From: Alistipes sp.
GTDB taxonomy: Bacteria > Bacteroidota > Bacteroidia > Bacteroidales > Rikenellaceae
Assembly: GCA_017380955.1 (NCBI GenBank)
Contig: JAFOCZ010000170.1
Location: 1-6,514 of the forward strand
Length of the DNA stretch: 6,514 nucleotides
Reading direction: 5' to 3'
Under the pieces are notes generated by a model. That model saw only the letters and a program-made list of their open reading frames with translations, had not been told where the DNA came from and searched no databases. How positions within the stretch are numbered: position 1 is the stretch's first letter; every line of letters starts with the position of its first letter. Below, one piece after another: positions 1 to 6,484 of this stretch. The position numbers were made by a program, and so were the translations under genes.

Positions 1-1
1 T

Positions 2-1084
2 CGTAACTCCAGCAACTACATCACAACAATCCTCGTGGGTAACAACATCGCACTTGTTATCTACTCTATGAGTATGTCTATGTTACTGCTGCGAGGCTTC
101 GGCATCGAGAACACATTGGTGCAGACCATAATCTCTACCGTTGTCATCATCTTCATAGGCGAGTACATACCTAAGTCTATAGTACGCCACAACCCTAACT
201 TCTACTATACGCTCTTCTCGCCACTCATCTACGTACTCTACATAATCCTCTACCCTATCTCGCGCTTCACGACGCTCATCTCCTATGGCCTTATCCGCCT
301 TACGGGAACACGCATCGAGACTCGCAAGGAGCCTACGGAGTTCAACCGCGACGACTTAGCATCATTGGTAGAGGGTGATAATGTGGCTGCCGACAGCGAG
401 GATGAGCAGGATATCCGCCTGTTGCAGAACGCCTTGGACTTCGCCGACTTGCGTGTTCGTGACTGTATGGTGCAGCGTGTGGATGTGGAGGCTGTAGACC
501 TTGAGTCTACGACTATCGAGGAACTTACGGAGCGCTTTGTGGAGAGTAACTACTCACGAATCTTCGTATGGCACGACTCCATAGACAACATCATCGGATA
601 TGTTAACTCGAAGAGCCTCTTCGAACGACCAACCTGCATCTCCGATATCCTCATCAAGACCATCTACGTTGCCGAGACTATGCCTCTGCAGGCAATGCTC
701 GAGACCTTCACCAAGCGCCGAGCAAGCATCGCCGTTGTCATCGACGAGTTTGGCGGTACGGCAGGTATCATATCATTGGAGGATGTGTTGGAGGAGATTT
801 TCGGAGAGATTGAGGATGAGCACGATGTTCAGGATTTGGTGGAGAAGAGAGTCGAGGAGCGTCACTGGATATTCTCATCACGTCTGGAGGTTGACTACCT
901 CAACGAGGAGTATTCGTTGGGTATCCCCGAGAGCGAGGAGTATGACACCTTGGCTGGATATATCATCGCCGAGCACGGTGGCATACCTCAGGAGGGTGAG
1001 ACTTTAGAGAACGAAATGTTCTCCATAAAGATTCTCCACCGCGATGGATCGCGCCTTGATTTGGTCGAGATAGAATGTAAATAA
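2..1084 (+). CDS. CorC/HlyC-family CNNM-CBS membrane protein, 5'-partial
   Basis: This is an integral inner-membrane protein of the CorC/TlyC ('hemolysin family', UPF0053) group, related to CNNM proteins. Relatives are linked to Mg2+/Co2+ efflux or homeostasis; the substrate here is unknown. The frame is open to the window edge (visible residues RNSSNYITTILVGNN), so the GTG at 35 is internal to DUF21 and not the start. About 360 residues are visible, and 60-80 N-terminal residues are probably missing compared with the usual 420-440. Order (visible numbering): DUF21 membrane segments at about 8-31, 41-60 and 70-95, with GEYIPKSI matching the family's GE-x-x-PK motif; CBS pair at about 152-273, including the hallmark DEFGGTAGIISLEDVLEEI at 248-266; C-terminal CorC_HlyC domain at about 280-357. 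GldE, the gliding-associated paralogue, shares this architecture and cannot be excluded. A terminator follows and the foldase gene lies downstream on the same strand. Confidence 0.93.
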   Translation, partial: RNSSNYITTILVGNNIALVIYSMSMSMLLLRGFGIENTLVQTIISTVVIIFIGEYIPKSIVRHNPNFYYTLFSPLIYVLYIILYPISRFTTLISYGLIRLTGTRIETRKEPTEFNRDDLASLVEGDNVAADSEDEQDIRLLQNALDFADLRVRDCMVQRVDVEAVDLESTTIEELTERFVESNYSRIFVWHDSIDNIIGYVNSKSLFERPTCISDILIKTIYVAETMPLQAMLETFTKRRASIAVVIDEFGGTAGIISLEDVLEEIFGEIEDEHDVQDLVEKRVEERHWIFSSRLEVDYLNEEYSLGIPESEEYDTLAGYIIAEHGGIPQEGETLENEMFSIKILHRDGSRLDLVEIECK

Positions 1085-1123
1085 GATTGAAATCCTATAG
1101 GGGTTTACAACTTTTGAAAGTAT

Positions 1124-1161
1124 GGGAATGTCTAACTTTAGGGTTTGGCATTCCCTATTTT
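1124..1161 (+). terminator. Intrinsic terminator after the CorC-like gene
   Basis: A 9-bp stem pairs GGGAATGTC (1124-1132) with GGCATTCCC (1147-1155), with one G-U pair. After a T-T mismatch it can extend by three pairs (AAC 1134-1136 with GTT 1143-1145). TATTTTTAT follows at once. It lies 39 bases after the stop codon, so it should separate this gene from the foldase gene. Confidence 0.7.
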
Positions 1162-1175
1162 TATGTGATAAAATG

Positions 1176-1197
1176 CCTATTTTACTATATAAATAGG
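1176..1197 (+). repeat. Short inverted repeat CCTATTT/AAATAGG
   Basis: A perfect 7-bp inverted repeat (1176-1182 with 1191-1197) has an 8-base loop and can be extended by two G-U pairs. CCTATTTT at 1176-1183 also repeats 1154-1161, the descending side of the preceding terminator. AAATAGG could therefore pair with either copy. T-rich sequence (ATTTTTT) follows about 10 bases later, so it may be a back-up terminator. It is AT-rich and could be chance. Confidence 0.3.
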
Positions 1198-1229
1198 TGT
1201 TATTAGATTTTTTCGGCTGATTTATAGTG

Positions 1230-1256
1230 TTGTTTAATAAAAAATTACTACCTTTG
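1230..1256 (+). promoter_or_regulatory. Bacteroidetes-type promoter for the PpiD-like gene
   Basis: TACCTTTG at 1249-1256 matches the Bacteroidetes sigma-ABfr -7 consensus TAnnTTTG exactly. A TTG at 1230-1232 is the best -33 candidate; its 16-base spacing is shorter than the usual 19 or so, so this half is weaker. Transcription would start near 1262, giving a leader of about 40 bases. It lies downstream of the preceding terminator and 48 bases before the foldase start codon. Confidence 0.6.
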
Positions 1257-1303
1257 AAGGCTTATTTGAATATAAAGACAAAACAATAAAAACAATAAAT
1301 TTT

Positions 1304-3256
1304 ATGGCATCATTAAACACATTGAGAACCAAGTTCGGTATCGTCCTTTCAGTTATCATTGGACTCGTACTTGTAGCGTTTATTCTTGGTGATCAGCTCT
1401 CTATGCAGAGCCGTAGAAGCGAGATCCCAGAGGACAAGACTGTTTTGACAGTTAACGGCGAGGAGGTTAAGGCCTCTACTTATGCTAAGTATCAGGAGAC
1501 TTTCCGCGATTCAGGTCTCTCTGAGGACAACAAGTCTGACTATGCTTACCAGACTGCAGTGTTCAACGCTTTCACAAAGGAGGCTTTGGAGAATGTAGGT
1601 CTTGGCGTTGCTGATGAGGACATCAAGAACTATGCAAAGGTATACAGCCAGCGTGTTGCTGAGATGTATCGTATGTATGGCATTCCTGCTGAGCAGATGA
1701 CCGCTATGATTCAGAATCAGTGGGTTGCAAACCTTCCTACTATTGCTCTTAACCTCTCTTACGAGAAGTTTGCAGCAGCATACAGCGCAGCAAACTACGT
1801 AAACCGCTTGGAGGTTGAGGATGCTATGCGTAACGGCGCTACCACTTTCGATGGTCGCTACGTATTGGTACCTTACAGCGCAATGGCTGAGGTAGAGGTT
1901 AGCGAGGAGGAGATCAACGCTTACTACGAGCAGAACAAGCGCGAGAACGCTAACTATGGCGCACGTTCACTCCGCTACGTTGCATTCGACATCGAGCCTA
2001 CTGAGGATGATATGGCTGAGGTTGAGAAGCAGATTATGGCTGTAGACCAGAAGGTTGCAGAGGCTAAGGGCGATAGCGAGGCTATCAAGCAGGCTGTACG
2101 CGCAATCGGCGGTAAGGCTGACACATACAAGAAGTTCGAGAACGTAGATCCTAAGGTGCAGGAGGCTATCAAGGCTAAGAAGAACTACGGCCCAGTGTTG
2201 GAGGATAAGACTTGGAGCGCAAGTTACCTTATCTCTGACGTTACTGTTCCAGAGTCTTATGAGTTTGAGGTTGTTGCAGCAGCAAACATCATCGAGGCTA
2301 AGGAGTTGGCTGAGGAGGTTAAGACTCTCGGTGGCGACTTTACAAAGTTGGAGAACGCTGTAGAGGTTGCTACAGACTCACGCCAGATGGCTCAGATGTC
2401 TGAGACTGACGCTAAGAACTTCATCGGCAAGAAGGTTGGTGACGTATTCACATACACCTACAACCACAAGCCTGCTGTAGTTAAGATTACAAAGGTTGGT
2501 GACAAGGCTCGCTTCGTTCTCACTGCAGATGTTGAGAAGACTATCAAGGCAAGCGCTGTTACTAACGACGCTATCGTTAAGAGCGTAGATAAGTTCATCG
2601 CTGAGGCTGGCAACACTGCAGAGTCTTTCAACGATGCTGCTAACGCTGCTCACTACCAGGTACTTGTCACAACTGCTAACCGCAACGACTATGTTCCTAT
2701 GCAGGGTCGCGCTCGTGGTGTTCGTGGTATCTCTAACTCACGCAACATCGCAGTTTGGGCTTACAACGCACAGGTTGGTGACATCAAGAGTTTCCACGGC
2801 GAGAACGTAATCTACGTTGCTATGGTTACCGATATCGACAACAACAAGTACCAGGCTAAGAACGACAAGGCTATCGAGACTCTTCTCAAGCGCAACAAGC
2901 AGTACGAGGCTATCGCATCACAGATGGCTATGGATGCTGCTATCGAGGGTGCTGAGAATGGCACATTCACAGGCGTTAAGTTCAACGTAAACACTGTTGA
3001 CGGCAAGTATGAGCCATCGTTGGCAGGTGCTATCGCTACAACATACCAGACAGGTGTTGAGACTAAGGTTAAGGGTAGCGCAGGTGCTTATGTATTCGTT
3101 GTTGACGCTATCAACGGCGAGGTAGACCCAGCGGCTATCGAGGCTGAGCGTACTCCAGATATGACACAGCGCCAGAGCGATATGTCTCGCAAGGCTATCG
3201 ACGTTCTCACATCAAAGGTTAATGTTGAGGACTTCCGTGGCGAGGGTGAGATCTAA
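1304..3256 (+). CDS. PpiD/SurA-type periplasmic foldase with degenerate parvulin regions
   Basis: This is probably a membrane-anchored periplasmic chaperone of the PpiD/SurA N-terminal-domain family, which helps proteins fold after Sec export. The 650 residues match the usual 650-720 of Bacteroidetes members. A short basic N-terminus (RTK, 8-10) precedes one membrane segment at about 12-29, so the bulk should be periplasmic. A SurA_N-like helical domain spans about 45-180 (TVNGEEVKASTYAKYQETF). A parvulin-like region spans about 305-398; AKELAEEVKTLGGDFTKL and AVVKITKV recall the fold, but the usual HIL, GGDLGWF and GYHII motifs are missing. A second possible parvulin-like stretch ends at about 511 (VIYVAMVTDI). 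It may act as a chaperone without isomerase activity; that is inference. ATG 1304 has no Shine-Dalgarno but an A-rich leader with two tandem AACAATAAA copies (1282-1299). Lys and Glu codons are almost all AAG and GAG, suggesting high expression. Confidence 0.85.
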   Translation: MASLNTLRTKFGIVLSVIIGLVLVAFILGDQLSMQSRRSEIPEDKTVLTVNGEEVKASTYAKYQETFRDSGLSEDNKSDYAYQTAVFNAFTKEALENVGLGVADEDIKNYAKVYSQRVAEMYRMYGIPAEQMTAMIQNQWVANLPTIALNLSYEKFAAAYSAANYVNRLEVEDAMRNGATTFDGRYVLVPYSAMAEVEVSEEEINAYYEQNKRENANYGARSLRYVAFDIEPTEDDMAEVEKQIMAVDQKVAEAKGDSEAIKQAVRAIGGKADTYKKFENVDPKVQEAIKAKKNYGPVLEDKTWSASYLISDVTVPESYEFEVVAAANIIEAKELAEEVKTLGGDFTKLENAVEVATDSRQMAQMSETDAKNFIGKKVGDVFTYTYNHKPAVVKITKVGDKARFVLTADVEKTIKASAVTNDAIVKSVDKFIAEAGNTAESFNDAANAAHYQVLVTTANRNDYVPMQGRARGVRGISNSRNIAVWAYNAQVGDIKSFHGENVIYVAMVTDIDNNKYQAKNDKAIETLLKRNKQYEAIASQMAMDAAIEGAENGTFTGVKFNVNTVDGKYEPSLAGAIATTYQTGVETKVKGSAGAYVFVVDAINGEVDPAAIEAERTPDMTQRQSDMSRKAIDVLTSKVNVEDFRGEGEI

Positions 3257-3277
3257 TCTATAGATGTTTATCAGAGG

Positions 3278-3311
3278 GGCTGTCTAACCGAAAGTTAGGC
3301 AGCCTTTTTTT
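3278..3311 (+). terminator. Strong intrinsic terminator after the PpiD-like gene
   Basis: An 11-bp stem (3278-3288 with 3294-3304, one G-U pair) closes a five-base CGAAA loop and is followed by seven T residues at 3305-3311. It begins 21 bases after the stop codon. It is the clearest terminator in the window and should isolate the foldase transcript from the kinase gene. Confidence 0.9.
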
Positions 3312-3352
3312 GAGGTACGGTATAATTTTAGGATCTTTACACAGGAACAACG

Positions 3353-4354
3353 ATGAAACGTATTATAGGCATTGGCAATGCCCTTACTGATATGCTCATC
3401 AGCCTCTCTGGCGACGAGGTACTTACTCAATATCAACTCGACAAAGGCTCTATGAGCCTCGTAGACAATCAGTTCCAGACCGACATCTTGAAGGCGGTGG
3501 CAGGACTACCCCACTCACTGTCGTTGGGAGGCTCGGCGGGTAACACCATCCGCACTATGGCACGTCTCGGCACCGAGGTGGGCTTCATAGGCAAGGTTGG
3601 TGAGGACTCTACGGGAGACTTCTACATTCAGGCGCTGCGCAACGTTGGCGTAGAGCCATTCATCCTGCGCTCGGAGCACTCATCGGGCAAGTGTCTGTCG
3701 CTGATCTCGGCAGATGGCGAGCGCACTCTCGTTACACACCTTGGTGCTGCCGCAGACCTGCAGGCTGAGGATATCGACGCAGCGGTATTTGATGGTTATG
3801 ATGCTCTCTACATTGAGGGATATCTTGTTCAGGATCACGACCTTATCCGCACAACCATGGCACGCGCCAAGCAGCACGGACTGAATGTTGCCATAGACCT
3901 TGCGTCGTTTAACGTAGTGCGCGAAAACCGAGAGTTTCTGCACGACCTTGTGGAGAGGTATGTCGATATCATCTTTGCCAACGAGGAGGAGGCATATGAG
4001 TTTAGCGGCTGCAGAGATGCAATGGAGGCACTGCTCTACATTGGCAAGATGTGCGAACTTACGGTTGTGAAAACCGGTATTCGTGGTGCGCTTATCAAGC
4101 GTGGCGATGAGATTGTGGAGGTGGGAATTATGGCTGCTGCAAAGCGCGTAGACACCACCGGTGCTGGTGACTTCTACGCTGCGGGATTCCTCACGGCGCT
4201 GTGCGAGGGGCTGTCGCTACGCCAATGCGGAACTATAGGTGCTATAACGGCTGGTAAGGTTATCGAGGTTGTTGGCACTACGCTTAGCGAGGAGACGTGG
4301 AATGAGATTGAGACACTCATCGAGCGAGTTCGCTGCGAACAATACCTATTCTAA
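3353..4354 (+). CDS. PfkB-family carbohydrate/nucleoside kinase, adenosine-kinase-like
   Basis: This is a cytoplasmic ribokinase-fold kinase that transfers the ATP gamma-phosphate to a sugar or nucleoside hydroxyl. The 333 residues are the normal family length. Seen motifs: N-terminal GIGNALTD (6-13), which places the substrate-contacting Asp; first PfkB signature region with SLGGSAGNT (57-65) and GFIGKVGEDSTGDF (77-90); NxxE at 210-213 (Mg2+/phosphate); and second PfkB signature DTTGAGDFYAAGFL (267-280), with Asp273 as catalytic base and GAGD as anion hole. Bacteroidales relatives are often annotated as adenosine kinase, but substrate cannot be read from these motifs; ribokinase- or fructokinase-like activity remains possible. 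ATG 3353 has AGGA at 3343-3346, a plausible ribosome site. Upstream, TAATTTTA (3323-3330) is one base from TAnnTTTG, but no well-spaced -33 element is visible. It stands alone between two terminators and converges with ygiQ. Confidence 0.92.
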   Translation: MKRIIGIGNALTDMLISLSGDEVLTQYQLDKGSMSLVDNQFQTDILKAVAGLPHSLSLGGSAGNTIRTMARLGTEVGFIGKVGEDSTGDFYIQALRNVGVEPFILRSEHSSGKCLSLISADGERTLVTHLGAAADLQAEDIDAAVFDGYDALYIEGYLVQDHDLIRTTMARAKQHGLNVAIDLASFNVVRENREFLHDLVERYVDIIFANEEEAYEFSGCRDAMEALLYIGKMCELTVVKTGIRGALIKRGDEIVEVGIMAAAKRVDTTGAGDFYAAGFLTALCEGLSLRQCGTIGAITAGKVIEVVGTTLSEETWNEIETLIERVRCEQYLF

Positions 4355-4357
4355 TAG

Positions 4358-4395
4358 TAAGGGCTTGTCTATGGTTAGACAAGCCCTTATCTTTT
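4358..4395 (+). terminator. Perfect 14-bp terminator hairpin between convergent genes
   Basis: TAAGGGCTTGTCTA (4358-4371) pairs perfectly with 4376-4389 around a TGGT loop, and TCTTTT follows. The gap between the kinase stop (4352-4354) and the ygiQ stop (4394-4396) is 39 bases and is almost all hairpin. The T-rich tail serves the plus strand; reading the minus strand, the hairpin is followed by CTATTAG, so ygiQ would have little U-tract. Confidence 0.85.
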
Positions 4396-6205
4396 ATCTG
4401 CGTGGTTTTGGTCGTGACGACCCTCCGCGCTTCGAGTCCTTACGCTGTGGACGCGAAGCGTTGTGTCGCGACTGAGGCTGGGTGCGAGACCTATCTGCTG
4501 GCAACTCACCACCGAAGAAGTAACTCTTCTGGCGACGCTTATCATCCTGAGAACGTGCCACATATAGCGGTTTGTGATCATAAGGATTCTCACCCATATA
4601 GAACATCACCGACGACAGTGTCATAGGCGTTGGCGTGAGATCCTGCACCTGTTCCAACGTGAAGTTCAACTTACCGAGTACCTTATCCGCAAGCGACTGC
4701 ATATCACGCTCGGTGCATCCTGGGTGCGACGATATGAAGTATGGGATAAGTTGATAGTTCAACTCCTCGCGGCGGCATATCTGCTTGAAACGGCGGTGCA
4801 TATCCTCGAACATCGAGAACTGAGGCTTACGCATCAACTTCAACACGCCATCCTCGGTATGCTCGGGTGCTACCTTCAGACGTCCCGAGGTGTGGTACTT
4901 AACAACGATATCGAAGTAGTTCGAATCATCGAAGAGGTCATAACGAATACCGCTACCAATGAACGCCTTCTTGACACCCTTAACCTCGCGCACCTTACGA
5001 TATAGGTCGATAAGTCGCGAGTGGTCGTTGTTCATATTTGGGCATAGTTTTGGGTGGAGACACGATGGGCGCTTGCAACGCTTGCAGAGGCTCTCATCCC
5101 TGCCTCGCATACCATACATATTCGCCGATGGCGCACCGATATCCGATATGTAACCCTTGAAGTCGGGCATCGCCACCACACGCTTAACCTCCTCGAGGAT
5201 AGAGCGTTCCGAGCGTGAGTTTATGAACTTACCCTGGTGTGCCGAGATGGTGCAGAACGAGCAACCGCCGAAGCAGCCACGGTGGATGTTTATAGAGTGC
5301 TTTATCATCTCCCACGCAGGGATATCACCCTTACCCTTATATCGTGGGTGTGGCGCACGCTCATATGGCAAGTCGAACGAGTGGTCGAGTTCCTCGGTTG
5401 TGAGGGTCTCGTGTGGTGGTGTGATAACCACATACTTATCACCAACACCCTCTATAAGCGTGGTGTTGCACTCCATCATATTGCTGAGGGTCTCGATAAC
5501 TGTGAAGTTCTCGCCAAACTTTGCCTTATCCTCAACACACTCCTCATAGGTGCTCAGCACTTTGCTACTCTGGTTATAGAGGCGCTCTACGTACTCCTTA
5601 TCTGCGAGGAATCCCACCTGTCGCAAACCACGCAACAACTTCATATTAAAGCCATTACGCAGAGCCTTTGCCACCTCGCGGATAGGCTTGTCACCCATAC
5701 CATAGATAAGCAAATCGGCTCCCGACGTCGCCAATATCGAACGCTGCAGACTATTGCTCCAATAGTCGTAGTGTGTGAGACGGCGCAACGACGCCTCTAT
5801 ACCTCCCACCACCACAGGGGTATGAGGGTATAACTTCTTGAGAATCTGCGTATAGGTATCTACCGTGCGGTCGGGGCGGAATCCCGCCTTGCCACCCGGT
5901 GTATAGGCATCGTTGGAGCGCAGACGCAGGTTTGCCGTATAGTGGTTGACCATAGAGTCCATAGCGCCCGCCGTAACGGCAAAGAAGAGACGTGGCTTGC
6001 CCAACTTCTTGAAGTCACGCAAATCATCACGCCAGTTAGGCTGTGGCACTATAGCCACACGGTAGCCCTCCGCCTCGAGGATGCGACCTATAACCGCAGG
6101 ACCAAAGGCTGGGTGGTCGATATAAGCATCGCCCGAGAAGATGATGACATCCAACTCGTCCCATCCTCGAGCCTCAACCTCTTTTGATGTTGTAGGTAGA
6201 AACAT
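4394..6205 (-). CDS. ygiQ: YgiQ-family radical SAM protein
   Basis: This is a cytoplasmic radical S-adenosylmethionine protein of the YgiQ/UPF0313 family; the reaction is not established. With ATG at 6205-6203 it has 603 residues. That start is chosen because FLPTTSKEVEARGWDELDVI aligns with family N-termini. The frame runs another 24 codons to a GTG at 6277, but that stretch encodes repeat-derived, low-complexity residues. N-terminal domain (about 1-280): SGDAYIDHPAFG and GRILEAEGYRVAIVPQPNW. Radical SAM core: CFGGCSFC at 311-318 gives the Cx3Cx2C 4Fe-4S site (Cys311, 315, 318). A second cysteine group CKRCKRPSC...C (Cys374, 377, 382, 388) is typical of the family and may bind another metal or cluster. 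HPGC lies at 494-497. The last 30 or so residues are a basic Arg/Ser/Lys tail that looks disordered. TACTTTTT (minus strand of 6248-6255) is a weak promoter candidate. No Shine-Dalgarno sequence is visible. Confidence 0.95.
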   Translation of the reverse strand: MFLPTTSKEVEARGWDELDVIIFSGDAYIDHPAFGPAVIGRILEAEGYRVAIVPQPNWRDDLRDFKKLGKPRLFFAVTAGAMDSMVNHYTANLRLRSNDAYTPGGKAGFRPDRTVDTYTQILKKLYPHTPVVVGGIEASLRRLTHYDYWSNSLQRSILATSGADLLIYGMGDKPIREVAKALRNGFNMKLLRGLRQVGFLADKEYVERLYNQSSKVLSTYEECVEDKAKFGENFTVIETLSNMMECNTTLIEGVGDKYVVITPPHETLTTEELDHSFDLPYERAPHPRYKGKGDIPAWEMIKHSINIHRGCFGGCSFCTISAHQGKFINSRSERSILEEVKRVVAMPDFKGYISDIGAPSANMYGMRGRDESLCKRCKRPSCLHPKLCPNMNNDHSRLIDLYRKVREVKGVKKAFIGSGIRYDLFDDSNYFDIVVKYHTSGRLKVAPEHTEDGVLKLMRKPQFSMFEDMHRRFKQICRREELNYQLIPYFISSHPGCTERDMQSLADKVLGKLNFTLEQVQDLTPTPMTLSSVMFYMGENPYDHKPLYVARSQDDKRRQKSYFFGGELPADRSRTQPQSRHNASRPQRKDSKRGGSSRPKPRR

Positions 6206-6217
6206 AACGCTTACAAA

Positions 6218-6245
6218 CTGAAAGGTGAAAACTGAAAGGTGAAAA
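6218..6245. repeat. 14-bp tandem repeat, two perfect copies
   Basis: CTGAAAGGTGAAAA occurs twice head to tail (6218-6231 and 6232-6245), just upstream of the ygiQ start. It belongs to a class of short 'GTGAAAAG'-like repeats I recall in Bacteroidales intergenic DNA. The GTG-started extension of ygiQ would translate through it, which argues against that longer start. Confidence 0.85.
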
Positions 6246-6426
6246 GGAAAAAGTATGGAATTATATTTATATGTCACTGCGAGCCTGTCGAGGAATCACC
6301 TCGTTGTCTGCGGGTTGTATTTAGGAGATCCTTCGACTTCGCTATGCTTCGCTCAGGATGACATTTACAACTAATAAACACGCGTCACAGACACCACACT
6401 TTTCAGTATTCCCTTTTCACCTTTCA
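6233..6426. repeat. 15-bp inverted repeat pair bracketing a 164-base interval
   Basis: TGAAAGGTGAAAAGG at 6233-6247 is exactly the reverse complement of 6412-6426. The interval contains the 94-bp inverted element. The left copy overlaps the second unit of the 14-bp tandem repeat, and the sequence around the right copy (CACTTTTCAG, CTTTCACTTT) is of the same type. It may reflect two insertions of the same repeat in opposite directions rather than the ends of one element. Confidence 0.7.
6271..6364. repeat. 94-bp intergenic element with imperfect inverted arms
   Basis: The element starts ATGTCA and ends TGACAT. Its left arm (CTGCGAGCCTGTCGAGGAATCACCT) and the reverse complement of its right arm (TCCTGAGCGAAGC, then AAGTCGAAGGATCTCCT) share GAGC, GTCGA and GGA-ATC-type blocks in the same order, so a single strand could fold into an imperfect long hairpin. 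The right arm matches a widespread intergenic repeat motif of the type 'GTCATCCTGAGCGAAG...GAAGGATC', recalled and not searched here. It has no coding capacity and no clear target duplication. Its mobility and function are unknown; a nonautonomous (MITE- or REP-like) element is possible. Confidence 0.65.
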
Positions 6427-6434
6427 CTTTAACA

Positions 6435-6451
6435 TCGCTCCATCGGAGCGA
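6435..6451. repeat. 7-bp stem with 3-base loop
   Basis: TCGCTCC (6435-6441) pairs perfectly with GGAGCGA (6445-6451) around ATC. It is GC-rich within AT-rich sequence. On the minus strand it lies 34 bases after the stop codon at 6485-6487 and could help end that transcript, but no T-tract follows (TGTTAAAG instead), so it is not called an intrinsic terminator. Confidence 0.55.
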
Positions 6452-6456
6452 CTCCA

Positions 6457-6484
6457 TTACTAATTACTAATTACTCACTACTAA
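6457..6484. repeat. Four 7-bp tandem units abutting a stop codon
   Basis: The units are TTACTAA, TTACTAA, TTACTCA and CTACTAA, without gaps. On the minus strand they read TTAGTAG, TGAGTAA, TTAGTAA, TTAGTAA, directly after the TAA at 6487-6485. Because the period is seven, stop triplets fall in all three minus-strand frames. Confidence 0.75.

Noticed and set aside
35..37. GTG at 35 as the start of the CorC-like protein
   Set aside because: The frame is open to the window edge, and the residues upstream (NYITTIL) continue the conserved DUF21 helix, so the gene is cut by the window.
600..1007. 135-codon alternative frame within the CorC-like gene
   Set aside because: Low-complexity Arg/Ser-rich translation overlapping the CBS and CorC_HlyC domains; a shadow frame.
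1975..3006. Minus-strand frames opposite the foldase gene
   Set aside because: They are Ser/Leu/Ala-rich complements of GAG/AAG/GCT-biased codons, with no independent signals.
1..4354. The three plus-strand genes as one operon
   Set aside because: Terminators lie after each gene and a consensus promoter precedes the second, so separate transcripts are more likely.
5237..5833. 198-codon plus-strand frame opposite ygiQ (and similar ones at 4574-5005 and 5157-5549)
   Set aside because: They are antisense to conserved radical SAM coding sequence, have no recognisable domain or leader, and are explained by few stop codons opposite GC-biased codons.
6271..6364. Insertion sequence carrying a transposase
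   Set aside because: At 94 bases it has no coding capacity and no target duplication is evident, so it is listed only as a repeat.
6206..6484. Possible CRISPR array in the repeat-rich gap
   Set aside because: Repeat units are 7-15 bases, some are inverted, there are no regular spacers, and no cas gene is visible.
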